Shown: piece by piece, positions 36,336-50,085 of the stretch
How positions within the stretch are numbered: the stretch's first letter is position 1
Layout of the letters: each line of letters begins with the position of its first letter
Origin: Sipunculus nudus
Taxonomy: Eukaryota > Annelida > Sipuncula > Golfingiida > Sipunculidae
Assembly (NCBI GenBank): GCA_026874595.1
Contig: CM049318.1
Coordinates: 54,637,250 to 54,701,249 of the forward strand
Reading direction: 5' to 3'
Length of the DNA: 64,000 bases
The notes under the pieces: generated by a model
Database searches by the model: none
What the model was told of the DNA's origin: nothing
The model's input: only the letters and a program-made list of their open reading frames with translations
Program-made: the position numbers and the translations under genes

Positions 36336-37129
36336 TCAGAACTTGACTGTTCGAGGCCTATTTAAAAAACTGTCTGAAAGGGGGAATCTTTATGATTTAA
36401 AACAAGGGAGAACCTAGATTGATTCCTGGCTACATTTGATGCCCCCAACGTTCGTTTAGCATATCATTGCGATAGCAAAGCATATTATTTCCGATCATAT
36501 GTTCGCTTCCGCATTTGCTTGTTGATTTAAATGCTGCTGAATGTATTTGTAAACACCAGTAGAAGAGTGACATGGAAAATGGAAAAGGGAAATAGAAATT
36601 TTTTTTTATTATTAATTCACATTCACTTAAAAGGGAATTAACCAGAACCAGGTATGTTAAATTTATAAATGAGGTATAGATGTTTTTCTTTATAAAATAT
36701 TGTGGTACCTGTCGATATCTTGTTCTAAAATCGTTTGCTTATTCCTGAACACCGACGGAACCATAACAGCGTGTAAAACAAGTGGATTGGAGAGAGTAAG
36801 TCCGCATGTCGGGATAGTTTGGCTGGGAAAAATTTGTATTCAGCCAAAATGAACTAACACAATACATATATCATTTCAAAGGTACCTTCATTACCTGTTC
36901 GACGCTTCACATGAGCTCTAGGATCATTTTCCCTGGTTACCCCTCAACATATAAACATTACAACATTTAACTATTATATTTGTTGCAAAAACATCTTGAC
37001 AGAAACTGATTTATTCTTAGAAGGCAATTCTGGATTTAACATTAGGCTTTTACCAAAACGTTAAACCAACCATGCCTCGGTTAATGCTTCGGAAAACCCT
37101 CACCAGAGAGCATGAGACCCTGTTCATAT

Positions 37130-37258
37130 ATATCTCATCTAACAAAGAAGATTCCAAGGATTCCAGTTTTGTAAAAAATAATTGAGCTTAAAATAATTTT
37201 AATATGGATTTTAAAACTTAATTAAACTAAGGTAGTTTGACGATCATAAGGCCTTAAT
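37130..37258 (+). mobile_element. 3' end of the Mutator-like TIR family, U2
   Basis: It ends TTTGACGATCATAAGGCCTT and is followed by the same flank as in U1 (GATGAAAGTTAAAG), so it was duplicated with the unit. Confidence 0.45.
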
Positions 37259-39581
37259 GATGAAAGTTAAAGTGACATTGAGAGTGAAAGTCCCGCATGG
37301 TCAAACACCTGTCCGCGTCCAGGATGAATCCTTATACCGCTCATAAATCGGTTCAGTATATAATCTTGGTCTCTACACAACGGCTCTGTCTCCTGACATG
37401 CTTGGTTTATAAACAGTCAAAAGGTAATAATGAGTATACATGCTGACGATATCATCATCGCGACGGTACAATGGGTATTTCCCCGATGTCTGGATTTTAA
37501 TCATATCTCCACCAATCGATAAAACTACCAGTACGATCATCCCTCCACGCCTAGACTGTACAAGATATACTGTATACAATCTTGTCTTAGATAGCTCCAC
37601 AGAGGACATTTTACATTAACCCCCAGTCGTCTGCCTATTTTTTGGGGGTTTTTTTATTCCAGTGAGGGTTATGTGCCTTTACGATCTTTGCCGAAAATAC
37701 TTTTTGTGAATCTGTTTGTCTACACTGAAATCTCAAACATTTTTTCATGTATGTCAGTATTTTTTGCAGAAACTCTGAAATCTTTCTAGTATGCAACAAA
37801 CAAGAAAATATTGTTCCCAACATCCTATTTTAGCATACGATTTTCCCTGACTCGTTCTACTTGGTGAATGGGCTCCTGCAAAGTCATCGGTATTAATGTT
37901 GGTTACTGCTTAAACTTTTTGTTAACACATGCGCGAGGAAAAATAGCTGTGTTTCCATGAGTGTATCAGCGTGAACAAGCAGAGATATAAAGTTATACAG
38001 TGGATAAAGCAGATATTTTAAAAATGATGCTGGAATGATGTTATTTTACCCAGATTTTTTTACGCAAAATACTCGCACATGGAAGCACAGCTTTAAAGGT
38101 ATAAATAAAATTTGGATGAATAAACTTTATAGTTCATAGGCACCTTTTTTAGGAATATTGCACATTTTTTATCATTCCTTCAAGTTTTTAGGTCCAAGTG
38201 GGTGCATTTGCGAAAAGAAATCTTGAAAAACTCATCCACGCGTTCCATATTTACATTTCCCATGACCAATTTATTTTACTGTGGCCTTACATAATTAACA
38301 TACTGCTAAGGAAAATTATTCACCCGGAATAACATATATACTAAACCAATTTCATTTTTTCTCAAAAACGTATTTATCAATGTTGAAAAATATATCGAAA
38401 TATGATTTTAAAATACGCACTGATGACAAAATAAAATTATTTCTTTCCAATAATTCAGAATTACGTATTTCATTATTACATCCTGATGAGTCCTGATGAA
38501 TCGCAAGAGAAGAAAAAAAAATAGTTGCAAAAAAAATTGTGCCAAAATTTTAGCTATTTAAAATAAGATATGTTGAAGATCTTTCTAAAAGAGGGCAGAA
38601 AACGCCGATAATTGAGAATCTCTTCCGGAGTGAACGGCCTTGGGGATAAAGTCAAGGTCAAAAATAAATATCGGGTTCAAATCTGTGACCTACGCCTTAT
38701 TTGTGCCAAAATTTCAGCTACTGAAAATCAGCCATATATGAATATATGAAAAAAATCAACTCATATAAGTCTTATCAGTAGTATATTAATCAATATGATC
38801 TGACTTTTGCAAACAACAGGGGTTATATTATCTGTTCTTATAAGTGAATATTTCATACATGTTGCTCAATTTTCAACATTATGTTTCCCAATTCATACTT
38901 GATCATTTGATATGTTAACTTTGGTTCACTATGCTAAATTTATTGGAATAAACAAAGTAATATTCACGCGTAACCATGACAGCTGCTAGAAAAACTGCGA
39001 TTGAGACAAACGCTCACAATTGTTCGGCAATATTTTTTCTGTATTAACCCAAGAGGTACTGATGTGCCTTTTTTATCATCATTCACTTAATTTTGTTAAA
39101 GAAAATATTGCCAGAAAGATTCGAGAGGGTGATGTTAACAACATAATAATCGTAAGACTAGATGCATGAAAATGAAAAGTATTCACGTATATGGAAACAC
39201 AGCCACTGCCTCGTTATACATTTATAATTCGTAATATGTTGCTGGTTTCCATGTTAACACTTGAGGTCCTTAATAACCCCTTTTGGAAAAGTGTGTTTTT
39301 ATATATTGTTTGCCCTTTAATGTATTAAGGGGTCTTTTCCGAAAACTAACGTCTTTTAAAGATTTTCCACTTTTTTATAAAATAGACCAGAAAACGCCGA
39401 CCCCTTCGGAAACAGGGCCCGCCAGATTACCCCAAGCATATTTAATAAGGACACTTGGTGGTACGTCAGATCAACCAGAGTTTTGCAAATGACGTTTTCC
39501 AACTAGTAAACTTCACATATGCAGCCAATCAAATAAAGTAATAAAGTGTTTTCCTATATGCCACATTAAAAGCCTGAAATC

Positions 39582-39584
<3 letters not shown>

Positions 39585-39641
<57 letters not shown>
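39585..39641. repeat. (AT)n microsatellite, U3
   Basis: A perfect AT run at the same relative position as in U2. Confidence 0.95.
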
Positions 39642-39643
<2 letters not shown>

Positions 39644-40707
39644 TACAGAAAAAGTAAGTGAATAGCTAGCTTTAAGGTTAGGAAAGTATAATGGGTGATA
39701 ATGCGAGCCATAATGATCAGACTACTAAGTATGAAATGTGAAGCCTCTTCGTCTGAACAGCATCACGATCACTGGCGAGGATGCAGAAGTCAACGTGTTG
39801 AGAACTAATCCCAGTAATACCGTTTGGCGTTTGAGGTAGTTAACAGGCTGTTGTGTTCCATAGATTGTAGTCCATTATGTTCATGAATGCTGACATCGGG
39901 TTACAAATTTTTACGATTGAATAACGCTGTCACGGTTGTATTCACCGACCTCTGAGATACATTGAGATGTTTATCATACCTCCGCCAGGTGGCGAGAGGT
40001 ATTATACTTTACCCTCGATTTGTATTCCAGCAAACTAACGCAAAAAGTTCTAAACAGATTTTGTGTTAACATAACATTAAGCATTAAATTTTGTTGGTAA
40101 TCTAGATCACTATCAACAAATTTTTATTCAAAAGACTATTTATCCCATTATTACGGCTTTTCATTATACAATAAAGCTATTGATCGGTATAAATAGATGG
40201 CTTGTACTAGAGTAGACCTAGGAAGGTTTGTTGAACCGTGACAGGTGCGTATAGACCTACCCGGCAAAGATCGTCCGGGCGGGGTTTATATGTCTCCGAC
40301 AGCATCTTGTTTGAATTACAGAATGTTCCAGTCAGGAATACCAGATGGAATGATTTTATTTTTTTATCTTTATTTCGCCCAATTTATATGCTGGAAAAGT
40401 TTGCAGATGTGTTACAAATTGAAAGCAAAGGCTTTCCCGACAAAGTTGTTAAAAAATCTCATAAAAAATGACACATCTCAAACAGATATTTTGGATTTAC
40501 AAGACCCGCGAAAAAATACAGATCCTTAGGGACCCATGGAATCAAATGACTCGAAGAAACTGCAAATTTATAAGTTAGATTAGGTAAAAGATATATGACG
40601 TGTCAGCGTTCGGCAAGCAGCGACAAAACCGATAGGCATTGAGTTTTTTAATTTCTGTCTAGAAAACTGAGAGGTGTTTTATGTCTGAAGTTTCTATGTT
40701 TAGAAAT

Positions 40708-40880
40708 GCTGTCGTTAGAATTGGAATATACGGCCCCTGAAAGAAGTCTCCCGGATTTTATCTCCCCTTGTGGCTACAGATACTAACACATGATCATTCA
40801 ACTAAGTATGAAATGTAAAGCCCCTTCGTCTGAACACCATCACGGAGGACGATGCTCAGTCAATTATGAGGCAGAAAAAT
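40708..40880 (+). pseudogene. Short conserved frame, U3 copy, interrupted
   Basis: This is the U3 counterpart of the frames at 9,086 and 29,251. A TAA codon falls after about 26 residues and several later positions differ. If the frame ever coded for a peptide, this copy no longer does. Confidence 0.2.
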
Positions 40881-41538
40881 TTCAAGAAGTTCTGAAAAGA
40901 GGGACCTTCCCCTGCCAAAACAAAACATATAGCCCATTTAATTGAAAACTATAAATAAAAGTAGCCTGCATGTGCGTCTTAATTCCAGGTTTACCCGAAT
41001 ATTATATCAACCTCGCCAAAAAGTTCGCCTATTTGAGAAACGGTAAGAAAACTTATTTAAAGAAAGACACGGGCGTGGTCTTAACCTCCTTCAGCTTAGC
41101 TATCAGAGTTGATCTTTAGCTGGTGTGCTGTACTTGAGAGGCTCTTCAAAGAACTTTTGTAGAGGTTCTCTATGAAACCGAAAAGGTTCTGTCAAAGAAC
41201 CCATTGCAGGTTCCAGGAAGAAGGTTCCTTCATCAGTTCACTCTAATGAACGCCTTAGGGTTCTAGAAAGAATCTTTTTTTTCCGAGTGTGTATTCATAA
41301 CTAACTTGTAGTAAAACGATCGTGTACAAACACATAAAAATAATCTTCTACGATAAAAAATACTGGAAAAGTCTTAAGTACTGTCCAAAGCTTGATCGTA
41401 ATAGTGTTCTGCCATAATCATTATTCTAATCCTCGGCCTTATAGACTGGGGTATTATTACTTGTCACAAGATTTCTTAAACGGTATTATATTTTCGCCTC
41501 TCTCTTTGTCTATCTCTCTCTGTCTCTCTGTGTCTCTC

Positions 41539-41581
<43 letters not shown>

Positions 41582-41736
41582 GGTGTATCCTTTTGTTAAG
41601 ATTGGACCTAAATGATATTGGACCTTCTAATTAATATTGTAGGTCTTTTGCGAGTGTTAACTAAACCATAATTTAAACGTGTCAGTTTGATGTAAGATTT
41701 GTGCCTCTTTATCTGTCTGGGAAGGACATCGGAACT

Positions 41737-41739
<3 letters not shown>

Positions 41740-41778
<39 letters not shown>

Positions 41779-41814
41779 GCTCTCTCTCTCTCTCTCTCTC
41801 TCTCTCACTATATA

Positions 41815-41873
<59 letters not shown>
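41740..41873. repeat. Compound (CT)n(AT)n microsatellite, U3
   Basis: CT repeats followed by AT repeats. A separate CT-rich run lies at about 41,496-41,581. Confidence 0.95.
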
Positions 41874-43109
41874 TGTTATATACAGTATAACCTAGATTAT
41901 TTGCCGACCCTGCGGCTTAGAGAAATATTGGCGGTTTGCGGGGTTGGCGTGATTTTTGCACGTCACCTGGCCTTATAGTCATGTAATGTTTAAAACAATG
42001 GAATAACCGGGCTGTAATAGCAAGATATAAAATCTTGCAGAAATCTAAAATTGACTATGTCAATTTATTATATTCATGTAACTTGTAAAAATATTTCTAA
42101 GCACCACGCATAATGCACATATTATGTATACAATAGTATGTATAACAATCACAAATGGTATCTACATATATATGGCCTGTCATGAGGACCTCGGCAATGT
42201 TGACTCATTAGCAGTTACACTCAAACGTTCATGTGCTACGGTGCAGCTGGCCTATTTAAATAGCGGACTACACACAAAGCCGTTTGGTTTGGCTTCAGAT
42301 ATAAGGCCGTTGAAGGAATAAGGTTTCATACATTCTTGCCGACACCCATCTAATCAGAACCCATCATTAAAGTTGTAAAGGGATAATGTCTAGCTCAGAT
42401 ATTTAATGATGTCTGAAACAGTATTTATATCCGCCATGTTTACAGCAAGCCGTGACCCAGTGGTCATCCATGTTTCTCGGAAGAATACCCCATATGGCCA
42501 CATACAATTCTCAACTCCCGCCTGTCAATACTACCTGGTGGAAACAAAAATTGTTGAGTCATCTTGATACGAGGTCGTGTTAAACAGAAGTTATAATATA
42601 GCATTGCGAGGGCGGTATCATGCTTTTCCTTTGTTTCTGCGGATTGTTTGGTTCGTCTGTCAGCAAATGTACATAAAATCACGTTTCCAAACCGTGAAAG
42701 TTCGTGTTCCGGCCACAACAACTGTCAATCAGGAGATGCCCTGACTGATTTTGCCCCCCCCAAAATGTATAACATGTTCCCGCTGGCTGAAACATCCAAT
42801 GTTGCAGTGGCTCAGGGACCCGATACACGGGGTCACACTCATTTCAGCTGAGACCCTTGACCTCTCACAAAATCTGTTGCGATAGGTTCTGCATTGAATT
42901 AACATTCGGCTGATGGACAGTAATGTCCATCCAGCAGAGATATAACAGAGGACATGAAGGCCCATGCATAGACTAGTTTGAAATACTCCTTGTTTATGAT
43001 ATGTCGAGCGTGCTACAAATCGGTGCTCCGGTCACGCGGCCTTGTTATGGTAATCAGACACGTGGACTGTGTTTAGTCACACGCAGAACCATAAAAGGCT
43101 GAAGGGGAG

Positions 43110-44030
43110 TACGCTCTTTACACAGCGCTTTACCTATAAACCTACTACCTATATCGTAAGCGCTGTTTGTTTTGACCTCGTTTCCTGAATCGCTACACTA
43201 AAGGGGAGCAATGTATTTTGGTCCAATCAGATGAGACCCTGTGCTGGAAGACACGACCTCTATGCTTGGCTGATAAGGTCACATGATTAATAAATAGCAA
43301 ATAAATATATTGTTCGCAAATTTTTTAGGGGTTGAAGAGGCCTTTGTGTATGAGCTAGACCACAAACTTATTCCATAAATAGTTGTGGTCCTCTTGACGG
43401 CGCGTAAACAATGCTCGATATGCGACACACAACCGGTGCGACAAGGATCTACATAATTATCAGGCCGTTTTGCAAGCAAGACGGTTTACCAGCCAAGCGA
43501 AGAATTCATGGAGCAACTGTTATTACATTTGTTTTGAGTGACAGCTCATCGCCCTGGCAACCGTTTGAATAGGCCACAGTTTGTGGCACAGGCTCAGAGA
43601 GAATGGCCCGACACGTAATAGCATGGTGTGAACATTTCATTTTCGGTTCGTTTGAACTGATTTTGTCGTAGTATTTTTAAGAACATATTTTTTTGGAGAT
43701 ATAAAGACTTTATTATAAATAAGGATGCAAGCGTCTGTGTTCATAATGTCATAATCGAATCGGTCGATGATGCGAGAACGCAGAGGGAGCAATTAAAATT
43801 CGACTATTTTTAACTAAGAGTAACCACTTGAGTGCACTTGAAGCGCACTTGAAGCGCAGCTATGGGCGGAGCCATGATGCCTGCCGAGTGTTTGGTAACT
43901 AGCACTTGGTTGACTGCCAGACAACAAACCACCACCTGGTGTTCAAGTTTATCATTAACGGTCAAATCAGGCAGCGGGAAAATCAGTATCTTCTTTAGAA
44001 GCGCTAGATTTCCCCTGCCTTGGGAGCGTA
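43110..44030. mobile_element. 921-bp insertion with 8-bp target duplication
   Basis: AAGGGGAG precedes (43,102-43,109) and follows (44,032-44,039) a segment that begins TACGCTC and ends GAGCGTA, a 7-bp terminal inverted repeat. U2 near 31,758 has the unfilled site (AAAGTGGAG). An 8-bp duplication is typical of hAT and P superfamilies, but the ends match neither consensus that I know. No coding region was recognised inside, so it is probably a non-autonomous DNA element. Confidence 0.65.
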
Positions 44031-44469
44031 AAAGGGGAGGTACGGAGACAGTGTTCTGGGATGGTTTTGCTAGGTAAACAAGTTTTTGTTAAACAAAACT
44101 GAACTGATAGTGTGAATTAATAGGTATAATATAGTTTATCTTTATGTCCCTTTAACATATCATAACCAGCTTACCTAGTCAGTCATCTGGTCTATAATAA
44201 AAAAATCAAATTAACAGATACAATGAAACTTAATTAATTAATAAATGACACACTGGATTTCAAAAATTCATTAAAGATATTCCTCAGAAATATATTTAAT
44301 TAAAATTATATTCATTATATTAGCTAATATTGTAGATAGCGCTACGCCTTAGAGTATTTAAAGGATCAAATTATCAAAGAAATTGTGCAAAATTATAGGT
44401 ATGCCAAATTTAAGATCAATACGATCAAGCATTACTAAGGAGTTTGAATAAATGAACACTTCATTAAAG

Positions 44470-44720
44470 TTTAAGTGGGTTGTAGTGACCCGTCCAAGGT
44501 GGGTAATTTTCACTAGGGAATTTAGATTCGTCTACCTAATATAACTACTGAACGCTACCAGCTAAGCGACGAGAGTGCCTCGCATAAAACATCATACGCT
44601 CCTCACGTAGCGGTTATACACTGCAGTCCTCCCAGAGATCCTCTCGTGTAACCGCTGCTTTTTATAGCAAGGTTTTCTGGGTCTGAACACCAGGGTGCGC
44701 ACATAGCAAAGCATTGTAAA
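44470..44720 (-). mobile_element. Possible tRNA-related repeat, U3 copy
   Basis: Counterpart of the U2 repeat near 32,208. On the minus strand it has CGCTTAGCTGGTAGCG in place of the A box. Being present in both units, it predates their duplication. Confidence 0.3.
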
Positions 44721-45711
44721 AGGAGCGTGGTATTGCATTTAGTATCCAACCAAAATTTTAAACCTGCGACACCCGCTCTCGCAATTAAGAATGGATAACA
44801 AATAGTCCGAAAAGAAAGACCAATTACAAAACTATGATACCGCTCAACACACCCTAGTTTAAAAATAAAGGTCCAAAACGATTATAACTGGTAAATCTGT
44901 TTCCTATGACCATTTCTCTAGCTTAAGGCCTGTTTGGAGAACCAGCCATATCGGAGAGCTGGGGCAAACAGGGACAGAACCGAGCGATAATGGGGGATCG
45001 GCCATGGAGTGTTCGACCATGGAAATAAAGTCAATGTAAAAAATAAATATCTGGGTTTAATCTGTCATTTATGGCGAATATTGGGAATAAAGATTAGTTT
45101 TTTAAATAAGCCATATAGAAGATATGCGCGACAAAGGTCAGGAGAAGGAAAATTCAAAGGAAAATAAAAGAATAAAATATAATCCACAGTTTTTACTCGA
45201 GGTATCTATAAAAATTACCCACAAATCATGCCGACCAAATATAAATATAGAAATAAACTAAAACCGTATGAGCATCCACTCCATACGGGTGGAGGCATAA
45301 TTATTGAACGGCATACCCTCGTGTTATACTTATTGGTTAGCGATTCTTAGCTCTTACAGAATTGTTATGGGTTTCTTATATAACCCAAGTTAAGCCAGGA
45401 ATCTCAGTTTCAAACATTTCAAATATCATTAGTACAGCAAACATGTTTTTCAAAGAATTCCTACGAGCAATGAAACTTCTTAGGAAGATTTTCTTGTTTT
45501 TCAGGAGACTCAAAAAAACTAATCCTCCGGGATCTTAGAGTCATATGAAACCAAAATATTGTTAACGCAAGTAAAAGATTTATGGCGCTGTAGCGTTCGG
45601 CAGACAGTGACAAAACCCACAGGCATGAACGTTTTTGTTTTATTACTGTCCTGAAACCTGAGAGTTGTTTTGTGTTTGAAGGATCTATGTTTAAGGTTGC
45701 TATCGGTGTAA

Positions 45712-48700
45712 TTGGAATATATTGTTCAAAATGAAGGGACCCGGGCGCGCGGTTCAAGATACAAACATGTTACAAAACAAATGAGTTAATACGCTGATGC
45801 CTTTCCGTCTACAGATCACCACAGAGGCTTGGTTGTCGGAGATGAGTTCAATCACAGTAGTTTTATTATTTTTTCCATAACACAACATGAAATAACATAC
45901 CTACATAAAATATATAAACGTATACAATAAAAACATGTTTCACAAATCAGCAGGTTCCAAAGTTTTCGCACGAAAGTGGTCTTATATTATCTTCAGTCGG
46001 GTCATAGATGTTAACAGGTTTGTGTTTACAGGAATGCCCAGATCTCGGGCAGCTCCTCGGAGGCTACGGTACTGCCTTGTACATGTATGGACTTCAGAAT
46101 TTACAAAAGGTGTGTTCATTGGCAGTTTTTCGTAATTTCAAGCTCGGCCCACCTGCGCAGTAAGTAAACATTTTTTTACGGAATCATACCAATCAAATGA
46201 CGGAACTATGGTGGCCAAATATATATCGTTACAGACGTACAGCCCTCGTTTTTAAAAAGGATCTCATTTTTATGGCTGAACTAAGGCAATATCAAAATAT
46301 TAGCGCTGAGCGTTCACGTTAAAAGTAAAGTTCCGTGCCTGTGTGAGTTGTAGACCACGCTCACGCGCTCCAGACCTGGCGGTAATCATATATGGCAAGA
46401 AAGTTTATGAAGTTTACAAATGCTATTGCACAGTGGCCTATTGGGAGGTCTGATTTGGGTCACGTGATTATTTCACGCAACTTATCACATCATAAACTTT
46501 GTGAGGTATTGTACTTCACGAAGAGGTTCCCCAGGCCAATCGAATACAAACTGTGTTTCACGGGCTGCCCTGCTTCATGAAAACGCCCGATCGAATACGG
46601 CTAATGACAGGTACTTGGGCTATAATGCTAACGTGCTATTAGACGACCGACAACAAAGAGAAGCGTCGTGCTTCAAGGACAAATCCACTGGCCAACAAAT
46701 GGTTCATTTATTCTTGTCGCTATCCGTCTGATCAGAGCCCATCCTTCAGTGTCTTCAGGGCGCTGGGGGACAGAGTCTAGCTCAGATATGTGATAATGTC
46801 TGTTACAGTATTTATAGCCTCATGTTGCTTGCACGACGCGACTGAGCAGGTTTTTTTCAATCTCCCAGAAGAAAATCATAACACGGTCATTAATATAAAA
46901 TAACTCCAACTTTTTCAATACTTGGAGGAATAAAGACTGTCAACCGGTTTGAGTTCTGTTTTAAGTATATACTGTGTGCCGCAATAATATTCGAACAGGA
47001 ACTTAGTTTTTCATAATATATTGGAATATATTGTTCAAAATGAAAGGACCCGGGAGGGCGGTTCAAGATACAAACATGTTACAAAACAAATGAGTTAATA
47101 AGCTGATGCCTTTCCGTCTCCAGATCACCACAGAGGATTATGCAAAAATATGATTACGCCCTCAAAGAGAGTATTCCTCCACCAAATCGTGACATGTCTC
47201 TTAATATGTTTTGATGTAGATTAACTCCACTTTAATCTAATCATCATTGTTCAATAAAAAAATCATATTTGAAAAATAGCAAAAGAACTAACAGATAGAA
47301 ATATGTGTCGGCTTTATTGTCGGAGATGAGTTCAATCACAGTGGTTTTATTATTTTTTCCATAACACAACATGAAATAACATACCCACATAACATATATA
47401 AACATATACAATAAAAACATGTTTCACAAATCAGCAGGTTGCAAAGTTTTCACACGAAAGTGTTCTTATATTAACCTTAGTCGGGGTCATAGATGTTAAC
47501 AGGTTTGTGTGTCATTAATATATAGCCATGCTTAGTCCAATGATATTCTCGCCCAAATGCCACCTCTTGTCAAATACTATGTTCAAAAGTATTTTTTATT
47601 TTAAATTCCCGCTCGACTACCTATTTCCACCTGATATTTTACGATTATCTTCAGGTACACAAGCTTGCCGAATAAAACATGCACCGATGACAGAAATAGG
47701 AAAATGCGTACGTTTTGGTTCCATACCTGCGTATAATATGAATATTATTCAATTTTAAGCTTGAATTGCTTGTCTCGCATATATGTGTGGTTCGATCATG
47801 GCATCAATAAGTGGCCATTGTTTATCCTTCGGGGATATGTTGTGACGTATTTTGTGACGTAACAATGAAGCGCGTGAACCAGGTGAATACAAGCCTCACT
47901 GTAAACGGCGGTCGGCACAGAATAGACTAGATTCTTAATAAATGGTTTTATATTGTTAACAGGAATGTTTTTTTTCTTTTGTTTTTGCCTAAGAATAGCC
48001 AGATCTCGGGGGTGGGGGGGGGGGGGCAGATCCTCAGAGGCTACGGTACTGCCTTGTACATGCATTGACTTCAGAATTGATAATAGGCGTGTTCATTGGC
48101 AATGTTTCGTGAAGTAATTTCAAGCTCGGCCCACCTGCGCAGTGAGTAAAAATTTTTTTTACGGAATCATACCCATCAAATGACGGAAGTATGGAGGCCC
48201 AATATATAACGCTATTGCAAAGTGGCCTATTGGGAGGTCTGATTTGGGTCACGTGATTATTTCACGCAACTTATCACATCATAAATTTCGTGAAGTACTG
48301 TACTTCACGGAGAGGTTCCCCAGGCCAATAGAATACAAAATGTGTTTCACGGGCTGACCGTGCTTCACGAAAACGCCCTATCGAATACGGCTAATGACAG
48401 GTACTTAGGCTATAGTGTTAACGTGCTATTAGACGACCTACAACAATCAGAAGCGTCGTGCTCCAAGGACAAATCCACTGGCCAACAAATGGTTCATTTA
48501 TTCTTGTCGCTATCCGTCTGATCAGAGCCCATCCTTCAGTGTCTTCAGGGCGCTGGGGGACAGAGTCTAGCTCAGATATGTGATAATGTCTGTTACAGTA
48601 TTTATAGCCTCATGTTGCTAGCACGACGCGACCCAGCAGGATTTTTACAGTCTCCCAAAAGAAAATCTCAACACGGTCATTAATAAAAAGTAACTCAAAC

Positions 48701-48800
48701 TTTTTCAATACTTGGAGGAATAAAGACTGTCAACCGGTTTGAGTTCTGTTTTAAGTGTATACTGTGTGCCGCAACAATATTCGAACAGGAATTTCAGTTT
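45712..48800. repeat. Local tandem duplication in U3
   Basis: Two direct copies begin ATTGGAATATATTGTTC at 45,712 and 47,021. Spacing between shared anchors grows to about 1.8 kb (46,517 against 48,312), so the second copy contains extra sequence missing from the first. U1 and U2 have one copy. Confidence 0.7.
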
Positions 48801-50040
48801 TCCCTAGACGGCATACCAAATTTCAGGATGATCCATGAAGCTATATTCTTGAGATAACTGAATCATTAAAATATTTATTAGTTTGCGTTCTATATTTCAT
48901 ATCTTTCAATATGCATGTGTTCATGAGAAATTTTTATGATAAAAATTACTTTTCTTATGCACCGTCTTTATTTTTTTATTATATAATCAAAGACCTATGA
49001 GAAAGCCAAATTTTAGGAGAGCATTCATTAAGCCGTTCTGTAAAGTTAAATGAAGAATAACACCATTTAAGTAAGTTGTAGGTGCTGCCACAATAGGAAA
49101 TACTGTACAAGATATGAGGGAATACCAAATATCAGAGCAATATATGAAACCATCCCTCACAAATCTTATATCTTTTTTCTTCACTTAAGCTCCACTGGTT
49201 GCATCATTATTAAGGGTATGGCCCAGTTTTGCAAACATTTCCTCTCCTAACATATATAAATGGAAATGACAAAGATGAAATAGTACTAGAAAATGCAATG
49301 TTCCGATAATGTTTATCGACGAAACACGTGAATGCTCAAAATATGGTTGTGCAGCGATGTCAAATGAATATATAGGAAGCAGGTGGGAAGGCAAAATGTG
49401 CCATTTCAGTGAATCAACAAAGAAAAAAAAAATACAGAGAAGTATCATCAATGTCAGTTGATCGACACCAGGAGGACAATTGATGCACGGTTAGATGTAT
49501 GCATAGGCGAAAGGTCAGAGGTGACCAAAAGTGATGGGGCACCGGTTCATAAGGACCCTATACCAGAGTTCTAAATTTTGATAGGCAATATTAACCTGTT
49601 CTCTAGTTACACCCCGTAAACGATCAACGGTATCTATATCCGTTTCGGTGGATACAATAATATTGTTCTTTAAAAGTAAAATTTTTGACTGTTCGTGTTA
49701 CCTGCAACTTTAATCAATATAAATAGTTTTAGTCAGAAATCAAGATTTATTATAGTTATGCTTGGAACATGGTGTTGTATTTCTAAACTCATATAACAAT
49801 AGAGAACCGTTTCGCTGTAGTCTTTTATGTGAAAAAATGTATAAATCTTTCAAGAAAAATTAAATTATCAATAAGCAAGGATAACCAAGTAAAACCAGAA
49901 TAATGTGTGTAGTGACGGGGGAACCTGTTTTAGTGCTTATTTAGTGTTTACAAGCCATTGAAACATAGGTTGATAGACTGAAAGCAGAATTTCTTTCTTG
50001 TGCCAGGAATATCTGCTCCATGCTGCAGTACACCTCTCTG

Positions 50041-50085
50041 TTCAGATGCGGATCTCGAGAAAGGGTCCAGGGGGTCCGCAACAAT
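50041..50085. mobile_element. Truncated left end of GGATCC-type MITE
   Basis: CAGATGCGGATCTCGAG and GGTCCAGGGGGTCC match the left side of the MITE at 17,136. The rest is deleted in U3. Confidence 0.4.

Larger units (their letters stand above)
27759..39213. repeat. Large tandem unit U2 (about 11.5 kb)
   Basis: Second direct repeat, collinear with U1 and U3. It is the shortest: it lacks the stretch corresponding to 18.15-23.98 kb of U1 (50.4-51.7 kb in U3), with the break near 36,335. It therefore gives the empty site for the U1 SINE (near 35,360) and for the U3 insertion at 43.1 kb (near 31,758). Open frames here are short and degenerate. No gene is visible. Confidence 0.75.
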
